A DNA stretch of 64,000 nt from Verrucomicrobiota bacterium (GCA_016871615.1 VHCX01000009.1:1-64000); one strand, 5' to 3'; shown: positions 9,666 to 20,119, counted from the first letter of the stretch. Numbers and translations are program-made. Notes: a model not told the origin generated them from the letters alone.

Positions 9666-10520
9666 GTGACCCTGCAGGAGGAAATCCAACGCCGGCGCAC
9701 CTTCGCGATCATCTCCCATCCCGACGCCGGCAAGACGACCCTCACCGAAAAACTCCTGCTCTACGGCGGCGCGGTGCAGCTGGCCGGCTCGGTCACCGCC
9801 CGCAAGAACCAGCGCGCCACCACCTCCGACTGGATGGAACTGGAGAAGAAGCGCGGCATTTCCATCAGTTCCACGGTGCTGCAGTTCGAGTATTCCGGCT
9901 ACCGGATCAACCTGCTCGACACTCCCGGCCACAAGGACTTCTCCGAGGACACCTATCGCGTGCTCACCGCCGTCGACGCCGTCATCATGGTCATTGACGC
10001 CGGCAAGGGCGTGGAGTCCCAGACCCGCAAGCTCTTCGAGGTATGCGCCCGACGCGGCGTGCCGATCTTCACCTTCATCAACAAGCTCGACCGGCCGTCC
10101 CGCGACCCGATCCAACTGATGGACGAACTCGAGGCCGTGCTGGGCCTCCGTTCCTGCGCCATGAACTGGCCTCTGGGCAATGGACCTGAATTCCGGGGGA
10201 TCTACGACCGGGCCGAGAAGAAGGTGCACCTGTTCGAACGCGTGGTGGGCGGCATGTATCGGGCCCCGGTCAACGTGACCGGGCTCGACGACCCGATCGT
10301 GGGCGAGAAGCTCGATGAACTCACCTACGCCACGGTGCGCGAGCAGATCGAGATGGTGGAACTGGCCGGGGCCTCCTTCGACCATGGCGAGGTTCTGGCC
10401 GGAAGGCTTACCCCGGTGTTCTTCGGTTCGGGCGTGAACAACTTCGGCGTCCAACTGCTGCTGGACCGCTTCCTGCAATATTCGTCTGCGCCCCGGGGCC
10501 GTGCGGTTGCCACGGAATAG
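9666..10520 (+). pseudogene. prfC: Peptide chain release factor 3, GTPase domain only (truncated prfC)
   Basis: ISHPDAGKTTLTEKLLLYGGAVQLAGSVTARKNQRATTSDWMELEKKRGISISSTVLQF..LLDTPGHKDFSEDTYR; ends after PVFFGSGVNNFGVQLLLDRFLQYSSAPRG, lacking domains II/III; GTG start inferred because ATG 9624 lies in the terminator. Confidence 0.8.
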
Positions 10521-10600
10521 CCGGGAGTCCCGGAGTCCCCCAGTCCCCGGCCCCCAAGCGACCTGGAATCACTCCGGGGCTCGGCACGGGCCGTCCGCGT

Positions 10601-11599
10601 TCAACGCGACGATGCCTTCGATCCCGTGGCCCGGGATGGCTTCAACGGCTTCGGGGACTTCTTCGGGGTCTCGCCAGACGTGGACGCCCGGGCGGGTTTC
10701 GCCCGACCGGCGGCCTTCGGGCCACGGCCCGGGAAGGTCAATTCGGCGATGCCGGATTTGTCGAGTTCACCCAAGCCGGCGGCGACCATCCGCTGGTACT
10801 GGCCCAGGGCGGCTTGGGCGAGCGGAAGCTTCACCCGGGCCTGCTTCGCGAGTTGGACGGCGATGCCGGAATCCTTGGCCGCATGGGCGGCGCTGAAGTA
10901 GCAGGCGTGGTCGCGCTTCTGCATGTCCTCGCCGTCGGTCTCGAGCACCCGCGAGTTGGCCCCGGTCTGAGAAAACACCTCGCGGAGCATCGCCAGGTCG
11001 AGACCCAGGGCGGCCCCGAGGCCCAGGCCCTCGGCCAGACCTGCGGTGTTGATGTTCATCACCATGTTGACCAGCGCCTTGACCTGCGCGGCGGTTCCGG
11101 CCGGACCGATGCGCCGTCGCGAGGCCGAGAGTACGGCCAACACCGGTTCGGCCCGCTCGCAGGCCGCCGCCTCGCCACCGATCATCAGATAAAGGGTTCC
11201 CTGCCGGGCCTGGGTGATGCTCGAGGCCATGCAGGCCTCGACGCTCTGGGCCCCGACGGACTTCGCACGGGCCTCCACCGTGACATGGGTCTGCGGGCTG
11301 ACGGTGGCGCAATTGATGAACAACCGCTGCGCGGCCCCCTTCAGCAGGCTGTCGCCCTTCGTCGCGAACAACGCCTCCATGGCCGCGTCATCGGTGACGA
11401 CCGTGATCACCACGTCGGCCAGGGCCGTCACGGCGGCCAGACGTGCCGGTGCCTCGCACCCCAGCTCGGCGGCCAGCGCCTGGGCCTGCTTGCGACGAAG
11501 GTCATGCACGGCGGTGACCGCGAATCCTGATTCCTTGAGGCGGCGGGCCATGTTGGCCCCCATGCGTCCGACTCCCACACAGGCGATTCTGAGGCTCAT
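10601..11599 (-). CDS. NAD-dependent beta-hydroxyacid dehydrogenase (3-hydroxyisobutyrate/6PGDH-like) with basic C-terminal tail
   Basis: MSLRIACVGVGRMGANMARRLKESGFAVTAVHDL Rossmann motif, IGPAGTAAQVKALVNMVMNINTAGLAEGLGLG. Confidence 0.88.
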   Translation of the reverse strand: MSLRIACVGVGRMGANMARRLKESGFAVTAVHDLRRKQAQALAAELGCEAPARLAAVTALADVVITVVTDDAAMEALFATKGDSLLKGAAQRLFINCATVSPQTHVTVEARAKSVGAQSVEACMASSITQARQGTLYLMIGGEAAACERAEPVLAVLSASRRRIGPAGTAAQVKALVNMVMNINTAGLAEGLGLGAALGLDLAMLREVFSQTGANSRVLETDGEDMQKRDHACYFSAAHAAKDSGIAVQLAKQARVKLPLAQAALGQYQRMVAAGLGELDKSGIAELTFPGRGPKAAGRAKPARASTSGETPKKSPKPLKPSRATGSKASSR

Positions 11600-11646
11600 G
11601 AGGGTCTGATTCCCGGTCTTCGATCCTGGATCTCTGGTCTCGTCCC

Positions 11647-14298
11647 TCAACGCTCGTTCCGCACCCCTGCGGTGACCCCGGAAGCCGTGGCCCGCGGATG
11701 CGACAGGTCGAGGAGGTCGATCAGGACCCGCTCGGCCTCCCGGAGATTCACGTCGGCGGCAACCCCCTCCTCCTCCTCCTCGCCGTCCTCCTGTCCGGCC
11801 TCGCGCTGCCGGCGGCGCTCGGCGGCGGCATCCTTCCCGTTGCCGGCCTTCAGGGCGCGTGCGTCGCGGGCGGTGGCGGCGACGACCGGCTTGGCCGCCT
11901 TGGGCTCCGGAAGCCCGGCCTGGGAGGCGTTCTTGAGCGTGATCTCGTAGGTCAGGGGTTCGGTCTCGTTGCGACCCCGGATCTCCGTCTTGCGCACGGC
12001 AGCGCGGTCCCGGTCGGCGTCCATTTCCTGGCGACGCTTCTTCTCGTTCAGCGACACCGTCCGGTCGGCCAATTGCTTGCGGTAGCGTTCGATGTCCTCA
12101 CCGATGTAGGCGTAGTCCTTGTCCTTGGACACCCGGTCCCCCGACCGCTTCTGAAGTTCGGGAAGAGCCCGGGTGAACCGGTCGGTCTTCTCGAAGCGGA
12201 TCGGCGGGATGGTGTTCCATGGCAGTGCATTGCTCAGGGCGGACTCCCCGATGTCGGCGAAGTTGTTGATGCTCGGAAGCACCACGTCGGGCACCACCCC
12301 CTTGAGCTGGGTCGAGGAACCCGAGGGCCGGTAGAACTTGCTGATGGTGACCTTGACTTGGCCAGGTTTTCCCGCACCGCGATAGAAGGGTTCGAGGCTT
12401 TGGAGGTTCTGGACGGTGCCCTTGCCATGGGTGGAGCTGTCGCCCACCACCACCGCGCGCCCGTAGTCCTGAAGGGCACCGGCGAGGATCTCGGACGCCG
12501 AGGCGCTGAAACGGCTGGTGAGCACCACCAGGGGGCCGTCGTAAAGGACGTTGGCGTCGTCATCCTCGAGGATGCGCTGCTGGCCGAGCGAATTGACCAC
12601 CTGGACCACCGGTCCGGTCTTGATGAAGAGCCCGGTGAGGCTGACGCATTCCTCCAGCGAGCCGCCCCCGTTGCGACGGAGGTCGAGCACCACGCCGTCG
12701 ACCCCCTCGGACATGAGCTTGCGCAACAGCTTCGCGACATCCGCCGTCGGGCTCTTGGTCACGCCGTTGCCGCCGATCGCGCCACTGTAGAAGGCCGGCA
12801 GGTCGATGACGCCGATGCGGTTGGTCTTTCCCGGGCCGCCGGGCATCAGGACCAGCTTGGCCTTGGCCTCCTGCTCCTCGAGCGGGATGGTGTCACGGGT
12901 GATGGTGACGCTCTTCCGGGTGCTCAGGTCCGCACCGCTGGGGATGTAGGTCAGGGTCACCTTGGACCCCTTGGGCCCCCGGATCTGCTCGACCACCTTC
13001 TGCAGCTTCTCGTCGATGACATCCACCGCTGCCTGACGGTCCTGGGCCACGGCCACGATCTTGTCGCCCGCCTTGAGGGACTTGCTCTTCTCGGCAGGGC
13101 TGCCCGGCTTGATCTCGGTGATGGTCGCATAGCCGTCCTCGCTCGTGAGCACGGCCCCGATGCCGACAAAGGACAGCGTCATCGACATGCTGAATGCCTC
13201 CTCCTCGCGCGGCCCGAAGTAGTTGGTGTGAGGGTCATAGGAGTGCGCCAGCGAATCGAGGTACCACTGGAGCACCTCCTTGGACTCAAACTGCTTCAGG
13301 TTGCGCATCACCCGGTTGTAGCGGCGGGTCAGGGTCTTCACGATCTCGTCGTGGCGATCTCCCTGGAGGTTCGCCTCGAAGTAGGTCCGAAGGTCGCCGG
13401 GCCCACGGAACTTGCCGGCCTCGGCCAGCTTGGCCACGACGGGCGATCGGTTGGTGGACAGGTGCGCGTGGAGACGGATCTCGAGGTCGGCCAGGTAAAG
13501 GTCGGCCACCTTCTTGCCTCCGGAAAAGAGCGGCTTGGCGGGCTTCTTCGCCTCGGCCGGCTTGGGTGGATTCGAGGCGGCCGCATTGGTGGCCGCACCC
13601 GGGGCCTCCGCATCAGGCGGCTGGGTCATCAGGATCCACACATTGGTGGCCATGGTGGCGAAGTCCCGGTTGAGCTTCTCGGAGAGGTACTCGAAGCGCA
13701 GGCGGTCCTTCCAGAGACCCTGCAGCTCGGCCTGATCCCTGGGGCGGGCGGCCTCCTTCCGGTTGAGGAGGATCCTCGTGTCGGCATCGAAGGTGAACTT
13801 CTCGGTCTTGAGCAGCGACTGGACGAGGGCGTATTGCTGGTCGATCCGCTGAAGATAGCGGTTGAAGATCTCGTAGGCCGGACGGGTGTCACCCCGGCGG
13901 AGCGTGAGGTCGTCGAGCTGGTGGCGGTAGGCGGCAAACTCCTCGTAGTCGGCCGACGTGAAATACAGGCGCTGCGGGTCGAGCGATTCCAGATACCGCT
14001 CGAAGAAGCGCTCCGACACACGGTCATCGAACTCCTTCCGGAGGAAATGGGTCCTCTCGATCATCCGGGCCGCCAACCGGGCGATCTCGCCGCTGGACTC
14101 CTCCGGGGCGAGGGTCTTGGGATCGGTGAACTTCGAGGGAAGCACCCCGGTGTCCGGAGTGGCGGCATGGAGCGCCGGCGAGGGCGCGGCCAGATCGCCC
14201 GACGATTTGCCCGAACCTTTGGCCGCGGGGGAGTCCTTGGCGAGGCCACCGAACTGCAGGCAGAGGCAGGCCAGAAGCGACAGCACCCTATGTTTCAT
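11647..14298 (-). CDS. Carboxy-terminal processing protease (S41/Prc-like) with PDZ domain
   Basis: Signal peptide MKHRVLSLLACLCLQFGGLA; FVGIGAVLTSEDGYATITEIKPGSPAEKSKSLKAGDKIVAV (PDZ); SASEILAGALQDYGRAVVVGDSSTHGKGTVQ catalytic region. Confidence 0.93.
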   Translation of the reverse strand: MKHRVLSLLACLCLQFGGLAKDSPAAKGSGKSSGDLAAPSPALHAATPDTGVLPSKFTDPKTLAPEESSGEIARLAARMIERTHFLRKEFDDRVSERFFERYLESLDPQRLYFTSADYEEFAAYRHQLDDLTLRRGDTRPAYEIFNRYLQRIDQQYALVQSLLKTEKFTFDADTRILLNRKEAARPRDQAELQGLWKDRLRFEYLSEKLNRDFATMATNVWILMTQPPDAEAPGAATNAAASNPPKPAEAKKPAKPLFSGGKKVADLYLADLEIRLHAHLSTNRSPVVAKLAEAGKFRGPGDLRTYFEANLQGDRHDEIVKTLTRRYNRVMRNLKQFESKEVLQWYLDSLAHSYDPHTNYFGPREEEAFSMSMTLSFVGIGAVLTSEDGYATITEIKPGSPAEKSKSLKAGDKIVAVAQDRQAAVDVIDEKLQKVVEQIRGPKGSKVTLTYIPSGADLSTRKSVTITRDTIPLEEQEAKAKLVLMPGGPGKTNRIGVIDLPAFYSGAIGGNGVTKSPTADVAKLLRKLMSEGVDGVVLDLRRNGGGSLEECVSLTGLFIKTGPVVQVVNSLGQQRILEDDDANVLYDGPLVVLTSRFSASASEILAGALQDYGRAVVVGDSSTHGKGTVQNLQSLEPFYRGAGKPGQVKVTISKFYRPSGSSTQLKGVVPDVVLPSINNFADIGESALSNALPWNTIPPIRFEKTDRFTRALPELQKRSGDRVSKDKDYAYIGEDIERYRKQLADRTVSLNEKKRRQEMDADRDRAAVRKTEIRGRNETEPLTYEITLKNASQAGLPEPKAAKPVVAATARDARALKAGNGKDAAAERRRQREAGQEDGEEEEEGVAADVNLREAERVLIDLLDLSHPRATASGVTAGVRNER

Positions 14299-14396
14299 AA
14301 CGGTTACTATGGTTTGAGACTCGGGGTTTGCCAACCGAAGTTGCGGGTGCGGAGCCGGCGTCGAACGGGGGGTGGGACTCGCGATCCCGGGACGCC

Positions 14397-15617
14397 TCAG
14401 CCGCCCGAGGGCGACCGCGGTTTCCAGACATAGCGGAACATCAGCACCCGCAAGGCCGCCGTCAGGGGGATCGCCAGGATGCCGCCGAGCAGGCCACCGA
14501 GAAGCGTGGTGCCGACCATGACCGCGATGATGATGGTCAATGGATGCAGCCCCACCCGGTCGCCCATGATCTTCGGCGAGATGACCAGGCCCTCGAGCGT
14601 CTGGACCACGGCGAAGACCGCCAGCACCTGGGCCGGCAGGACCCAGTCGCCCGAGCTGGCGAAGCCCACGACCAGTGCGGCGACACAGGTGGTGATGGCC
14701 CCGAGGAACGGGATCATGGTCAGCACGGTGGCCATGAGCCCGATGATGAAGGCGTAAGGCAGCCCGATGAGCAGGAAACCCAGCGTGTAGAGCGCCCCGT
14801 CGCAGATGGCGACCAGGAGCTGGCTGCGGAAGAACACGATCAGGTAGTCGTTGATGGACCGGAGGATGAACACCAGCTCGTCCTTGAACTCCGAGTTGCG
14901 CACCGGCAGGTAGTCGGTCCATTCCCGCTCGATCCCGCGCTTCTCGAGCAGGAAGTAGAACGCGTAGACCGGGACCAGGAACAGGCCCGCGAGCATCCCG
15001 AACCCACCGCTCACCTTGCCCAACTGTTCCAGGAGCCAGGATCCTCCCGCCGGCAGAAGGTTGACCAGCCAGGCCGAGGCGGCCTTCAGCGACACGACCG
15101 CCTGGGGATCGGGCGGCCGGGAATCGCCCACGGTCGGGGTGGGATCCGGGCCCCGGTTGGTCGAGGCACCCGTCGGGGGCAGGGCCGAGCGCAGCTCCAG
15201 CAGCTTGCGGACGAGCACCGGCGGGTTGGTGCTCCAGGACTCGACCTCGTGCTGGAAACGCTGCCGGTATTGGGGCACCCGCTCCGCGAACTGCCGGGTC
15301 TCCCGGAAGACCTGCGGGATGACGCTGGCGAAGACACCACCCATCAGGACCAGCGCCGTCGCGAAGACCAGCGCGATGGCGCGGGCCCGCGGGAGCCCAC
15401 GCCGCTCGATGAGGTCCACCAGCGGATCCAGCAGATAGGCCAGCACCCCCGCCAGCGCCAGCGGCCACAGGACCGGAGAGAGCACCCTGAGCACCTGGCC
15501 GATTCCCCAGATGGCCCCGGCGATCAGGGCCACGAGCACGGCGACGGCCAGGGCCGTCGCGATGCCCCAGAGGAGGCGGACCTGGGTCGGGTGCGGAGGC
15601 GGCAGGGAGGGGTTCAT
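14397..15617 (-). CDS. AI-2E family transporter (PerM-like membrane protein)
   Basis: Multiple TM helices; PALLVGLPY-like PYAFIIGLMATVLTMIPFLGAITTCVAALV and ISPKIMGDRVGLHPLTIIIAVMVGTTLLGGLLGGILAIPLTA. Confidence 0.9.
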   Translation of the reverse strand: MNPSLPPPHPTQVRLLWGIATALAVAVLVALIAGAIWGIGQVLRVLSPVLWPLALAGVLAYLLDPLVDLIERRGLPRARAIALVFATALVLMGGVFASVIPQVFRETRQFAERVPQYRQRFQHEVESWSTNPPVLVRKLLELRSALPPTGASTNRGPDPTPTVGDSRPPDPQAVVSLKAASAWLVNLLPAGGSWLLEQLGKVSGGFGMLAGLFLVPVYAFYFLLEKRGIEREWTDYLPVRNSEFKDELVFILRSINDYLIVFFRSQLLVAICDGALYTLGFLLIGLPYAFIIGLMATVLTMIPFLGAITTCVAALVVGFASSGDWVLPAQVLAVFAVVQTLEGLVISPKIMGDRVGLHPLTIIIAVMVGTTLLGGLLGGILAIPLTAALRVLMFRYVWKPRSPSGG

Positions 15618-15663
15618 CGGGGCGCTGCAGGTCGGGGTGTGGAAGTGACCCGGCGGGTCGGAC

Positions 15664-16473
15664 TCAGGCCATGGCACGGGCCTTGTCGGCGGCGGCGCGA
15701 ACGGCCCCGATCAACGCCGCCCGGACCCCACCCTTCTCGAGCGCGTGGATGGCCTCGATGGTGGTGCCGCCGGGGCTGCACACGGCATCCTTGAGGGCCC
15801 CCGGATGCTGCCCGGTCTCCAGCACCATCTTGGCGGCGCCCAGCAGGGTCTGGGCCGCCAGGCGCTGGGCGACATCGCGGGGCAGTCCGGCGGCGACACC
15901 GCCGTCGGCGAGCGCCTCGATCATCAGGAATCCATAGGCCGGGCCGCTGCCGCTGACGCCGGTCACGGCGTCCAGGAGTTTCTCCTTCACCTCTAGGGCC
16001 AACCCCACGGATCCGAGGAACGACTGGACCTGCCCGGCGTCGGCCTGGGTCGCGCTGGTCCCGACCGAGAAGGCCGAGGCGCTGGCCCCGACGAGGGCCG
16101 GGGTGTTGGGCATCACGCGGACGATCCGGAGGCCTTTCGGCGCGGCCCCTTCCATGCGGGCCAGGGTCACCCCGGCGGCGATGCTGACCACGAGGTGCCT
16201 GGACACCTCCCAGAGGTGCGACAACTCCGAGAGGAGGCCCACAACCTGGTCGGGCTTCACCGCCACCACCACGAGGTCGGAGGCGGTGACGACCTCGGCG
16301 TTGCCACCGGTGACCCGGGCACCGGTGGCCTGGGCGAAGGCCTCGCGGGCGGCCGCGACCGGATCGCTGGCGATGACGTTCCCGGCGGGCACCACCCCGG
16401 CCTGGATCACCCCTCGGGCCAGCGCCGTGGCCATCTTGCCGGCTCCCAGGAAGCCGATCGAAACACGATTCAT
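15664..16473 (-). CDS. proC: Pyrroline-5-carboxylate reductase
   Basis: IGFLGAGKMATALARGVI; VTGVSGSGPAYGFLMIEALADGGVAAGLPRDVA; VCSPGGTTIEAIHALEKGGVRAA. Confidence 0.96.
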   Translation of the reverse strand: MNRVSIGFLGAGKMATALARGVIQAGVVPAGNVIASDPVAAAREAFAQATGARVTGGNAEVVTASDLVVVAVKPDQVVGLLSELSHLWEVSRHLVVSIAAGVTLARMEGAAPKGLRIVRVMPNTPALVGASASAFSVGTSATQADAGQVQSFLGSVGLALEVKEKLLDAVTGVSGSGPAYGFLMIEALADGGVAAGLPRDVAQRLAAQTLLGAAKMVLETGQHPGALKDAVCSPGGTTIEAIHALEKGGVRAALIGAVRAAADKARAMA

Positions 16474-16581
16474 GCGCCCGTGTTCCTACCAGCCACCGCA
16501 CGGGCCGGACATGGGAAAATCGACGGACCGTCTCCAATCGGCACCCGGCCGCCCGGAGGTCACCGGCGACCGCCGCCCTGC

Positions 16582-17400
16582 TCAGCGGGGCTCGCCGCTG
16601 CGGGCCTTGACCCAGTCCCAGTCGGTCGTGGGAGTGGCCGCGAAAATGCCCCCCGCCCCGCCCCGCACGTTCGGACGCACCGTCCCCTCGGGTCCAAGCA
16701 CCTGCCAGCGGTGGCCTTCGGCATGCCCGTCGAGGTAGGTGAAGAAGGCCGAGCCCGAGTGGTAGGAGGCCGGCAGGTTGCCCCACTTCGGGGCCTCCTC
16801 GAGTCGGTTCATGAAGAAGCCGTCGTTGATCGTGTCCGGGTGTTCGTCGAGGAAGGCGAAGAGCGTGGCCGGGGACCCCGCGTCGGAATCCTTGAAGACC
16901 TGGCGATACGACGGATTGAAGCGGTTGGTCAGCTCACCCGGATCGCCCACCAGCGAGTTGAGCGCATAGCTGCGGATGCGCAGGCCGTTGTCGGCCCGGG
17001 ACTGATCCGACGGGCAGCGGAACACCGCCGTGCTGGAGAGATGACGCGACAGCAGCCCGCTGGCCAGGAGCGCCAGGTTGGTGTTGCCGTCGCTGCCCGT
17101 CCAATCCATGACGTTGTTGGCCCAGGAGTTGGTGCGGGCGCGCGTCTCGCCGACCCCGTGGTTGTTCACGTACCGGTCGCGGTGGTCGTCGGAATAGATC
17201 TGGAGGGCCGTCTGCAACTGCTTGGCGTTGTTCAGGCACACCATGCCGGCCGCCTTGGACTTGGCCCGGGCCAGCGCCGGCAACAGCAGGCCGGCGAGGA
17301 TCGCGATGATGGCGATGACCACCAGCAGTTCGATGAGGGTGAAACCGCGGGAACGCATGCCCCGACGCTGGGCCTTGGCGGCCCGCAACGGAAGCCCCAA
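16582..17400 (-). CDS. Prepilin-type N-terminal cleavage/methylation domain protein (PulG-like, H-X9-DG)
   Basis: [34 protein letters not shown]-terminal [16 protein letters not shown]. Confidence 0.92.
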   Translation of the reverse strand: MGLPLRAAKAQRRGMRSRGFTLIELLVVIAIIAILAGLLLPALARAKSKAAGMVCLNNAKQLQTALQIYSDDHRDRYVNNHGVGETRARTNSWANNVMDWTGSDGNTNLALLASGLLSRHLSSTAVFRCPSDQSRADNGLRIRSYALNSLVGDPGELTNRFNPSYRQVFKDSDAGSPATLFAFLDEHPDTINDGFFMNRLEEAPKWGNLPASYHSGSAFFTYLDGHAEGHRWQVLGPEGTVRPNVRGGAGGIFAATPTTDWDWVKARSGEPR

Positions 17401-17532
17401 GCGCAGGCCCTGTCTCCGCGTTCACGCCCGGGATGCACGACACCCCGCAGGACCGCAAGGATCCATCGCCGACGGAGCTCTCCTGCCCGGCCCGTGGGCC
17501 GGCACCGGCGGACCGGCCGTCCACGGATCGCC

Positions 17533-19380
17533 TCAGCGCCGGGCGGCGGACACCCCGTTGGTTGCCATCGCCGTGGGGCCAGTGAGCCAGCGCGCCGGGT
17601 CCGTGTCGCCGCGGATCCAGTCGACGATGAGGCCGATGTCCCGCTCCGTGAGCCGGCCTTCCTTGAGATAGGAGGGCATCCGGTCGTTCCTCGAGCCGTA
17701 GAAGTCGACGTGGGTCGGATCGCCAACCAGGCGGATCATCCAGTCGCGCGAGGCCCAGCCGGTGAGGGTCGGTGCGGTCGCCTCCTCGTCCGGTTTCCGG
17801 AAGGCATGGCAATCGGTGCAGCCGAAGGTGGTGGCGACGTGGCGACGGCCCGCCTCGACCAGGGTCGTGCGATCGGCGGCTCCCGCCCGGTCGGCCGGCA
17901 GGTCGGCCTCGGCGACCACCGCCGCGATCATCGCCTCGAGCGCCACGGGCTCCGAGGCCTGGAGCTTGGGCAGCTTCTCGCGGACATAGCGCACCATCTT
18001 GCCGGCCCGGAACTTCGTGCCCCCGTAGTAGGCGCTGTTGGTGATGGTGTCGGCCTGGAGCAGGCCCCGGAGCCATGCGGCGGACCCGAATCCCCGGAGG
18101 TCCGGGGCGCTCGGGGGCTCGGCCGACACGATGCCCAGCCCGTCATGCCCGCCATGGCGGTGGCACGATGCGCAGTGCTGGGCGAAGAGCCGGGGGCCGA
18201 CCGTCGCCGGGTCCTGCTTCAGCAGCGACGCCGCACCGTCCCGGGGAATGCCACCGGCGGCCCGGATCAGGGTGACCATCCGGTCGGCCTCGGTACGGGC
18301 CTGGGCCACGGCCGCCTGGAAGCCCGGGTTCGCGGCGTCGCTCCGCAGCGACTGCACCGTCAGCAGGGTGGCCCCGACGAGGATCGCCGCCAGGAAACCG
18401 AGGTTGAACCGGTGTCCGAGACGCCAGTTGCCGAGGAGGGGCATGGCCGAGAGGACGCCCATCACCAGGCCCGGGATGACGATCGCGCCCACGAGTTCGC
18501 CATGATGACCGAACCACTGGGTGAGGAAATCCAGCTTCAGGAACTCGAACAGGAACAGGAAATACCACTCGGGGCGGGCCGCATTGAACGGCTGGGTTGG
18601 GTCGGCCGGGGCATGCAGCTCGGCGCCGTGGTGGCGCTCCGTGAGGTAGACCACCGTCGCCAGCACCGCCAGGCAGGCCACGCCGTCCATCAGGACCTGG
18701 TCGGGCCAAAACCGCGCCTCGGGCTTCCGGTACGGCTGCTTGGCGGTGATGCCATGGCGCCGGAACAACGCCACGTGGGCGGCGATGGCCACGATCATCA
18801 GGCCAGGCAGCACGCCGGCATGCAGCGCGAAGAAGCGCGTGAGGGTGTGGTGGCCATAGTCCGCGCCGCCGACCACCAGCTTCTGCAGCGACGGGCCGAT
18901 GACCGGGACGATGCCCATGAGGCTCGTGGCCACCTTGGTCGCCCCGAAGCCCTTCTGGTCCCAGGGCAGCAGGTATCCGGTCAGGCCCAGCCCCAATGTG
19001 AGCATCAGCAGCACGATGCCGAACCAGTAGTTCACCTCGCGCGGCGCCTTGTACGCCCCGTCGATGATCACCTGGAGCAGGTGGAGCACGAGCAGCACGT
19101 GCATGGCCTGGGCCACGAAATGGTGCAGCCCCCGGAGGAACCATCCGCCGGTCATCTCGTGCTGGATGTAGTACACGCTCTCCCAGGCCGAGTGGGCGCT
19201 GGGGCTGTAGGCCATCCAGAGCACCACCCCGGTGAGGATCTGGACGAAGAAGCAGAAGCTCAGCGTGCTGCCCCACACGTAGCGCCACCGCGCCCCGCCC
19301 GGGATGCGCTCGAAGAGCACCTCGTGCAGGAGGCCCTGCAGGCCGGTCCGCTGTTCGATCCAGTCGATGAGCTTCTTCAT
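17533..19380 (-). CDS. Cytochrome b fused to C-terminal diheme cytochrome c domain (bc complex)
   Basis: Cytochrome b TM core (GGARWRYVWGSTLSFCFFVQILTGVVLWMAYSPS..GYLLPWDQKGFGATKVATS..EWYFLFLFEFLK) followed by CASCH and CTDCH heme motifs. Confidence 0.92.
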   Translation of the reverse strand: MKKLIDWIEQRTGLQGLLHEVLFERIPGGARWRYVWGSTLSFCFFVQILTGVVLWMAYSPSAHSAWESVYYIQHEMTGGWFLRGLHHFVAQAMHVLLVLHLLQVIIDGAYKAPREVNYWFGIVLLMLTLGLGLTGYLLPWDQKGFGATKVATSLMGIVPVIGPSLQKLVVGGADYGHHTLTRFFALHAGVLPGLMIVAIAAHVALFRRHGITAKQPYRKPEARFWPDQVLMDGVACLAVLATVVYLTERHHGAELHAPADPTQPFNAARPEWYFLFLFEFLKLDFLTQWFGHHGELVGAIVIPGLVMGVLSAMPLLGNWRLGHRFNLGFLAAILVGATLLTVQSLRSDAANPGFQAAVAQARTEADRMVTLIRAAGGIPRDGAASLLKQDPATVGPRLFAQHCASCHRHGGHDGLGIVSAEPPSAPDLRGFGSAAWLRGLLQADTITNSAYYGGTKFRAGKMVRYVREKLPKLQASEPVALEAMIAAVVAEADLPADRAGAADRTTLVEAGRRHVATTFGCTDCHAFRKPDEEATAPTLTGWASRDWMIRLVGDPTHVDFYGSRNDRMPSYLKEGRLTERDIGLIVDWIRGDTDPARWLTGPTAMATNGVSAARR

Positions 19381-19922
19381 GTCAGCGCCACCTTCGCCTG
19401 GATGCCTGGGCGGAAATTCTGGAACCGCAGCCACACGGACCCGCCCCGCACCTCGACGGCCAGGGTGTCCATGGGCCTCGGGCTCGGTGAGCGGGGATCG
19501 TTGATGGAGCCATCGACCGCGAAGGTGCTGTCATGGCAGGGGCAGAAGAACGCCCTTCGGTCGACCTGGTAGTCGACGAAGCACCCGGCATGCGGGCACA
19601 CCGAATGGAGCGCGACGACCTCCGCCGGGCCGGTGCGGCGCAGGTACACGACCCCGACCGGCACCGCCGACTCCCGCGTCCAGGCGTCCGAACGCGACGT
19701 GACGACCGAGATCCGGACCGGCGTGCCGTCGGCGGGGATGCTGGCAACCTCGGCCACCTGGATCCAGTCGCCGCCGCCGGCACCCCGCGTCAGCGGATCC
19801 AGCCAGGCGATGAGGCCCGAAACCAGCGGTACGGCCCCACAGCAGGCGCCGACGGTGCACGCGGCGGCTCCGGTGAGGAACTCACGACGATTGCGTGAAG
19901 GGATTCCGGGATCCGACTCCAT
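19377..19922 (-). CDS. Rieske 2Fe-2S protein of bc complex
   Basis: SVCPHAGCFVDYQVDRRAFFCPCHDSTFAVDG Rieske motifs; NRREFLTGAAA Tat-like N-terminus; 4-bp overlap with cytochrome b. Confidence 0.93.
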   Translation of the reverse strand: MESDPGIPSRNRREFLTGAAACTVGACCGAVPLVSGLIAWLDPLTRGAGGGDWIQVAEVASIPADGTPVRISVVTSRSDAWTRESAVPVGVVYLRRTGPAEVVALHSVCPHAGCFVDYQVDRRAFFCPCHDSTFAVDGSINDPRSPSPRPMDTLAVEVRGGSVWLRFQNFRPGIQAKVALT

Positions 19923-20119
19923 GGAGTTGACGAAGCCCCGGCCCTCCCGGGGTTCGGGAGGCCGAAACCGGCGCATCCTCCCCCGGCCTGCGGATTTTTC
20001 CAGCCGGAACGCAGGGTTTTTGAGCTGGCATGGATTGGCGCTTGACTTGCCCGGATGATTCGGGCTTTTAGGCCGGGTTCTTTGACCGGGCCGGCCGATA
20101 ACCGGTCGGCCCATCATCA

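Noticed and set aside
14299-15468. N-terminal extension of the Ctp protease ORF (1273 aa)
   Set aside because: The extension is an out-of-frame reading of the AI-2E transporter gene; a signal peptide start at 14298 is far more plausible.
16195-19572. 1125-aa plus-strand ORF
   Set aside because: Antisense to proC, pseudopilin and cytochrome b; His/Gly/Arg-rich composition typical of shadow ORFs in high-GC DNA.
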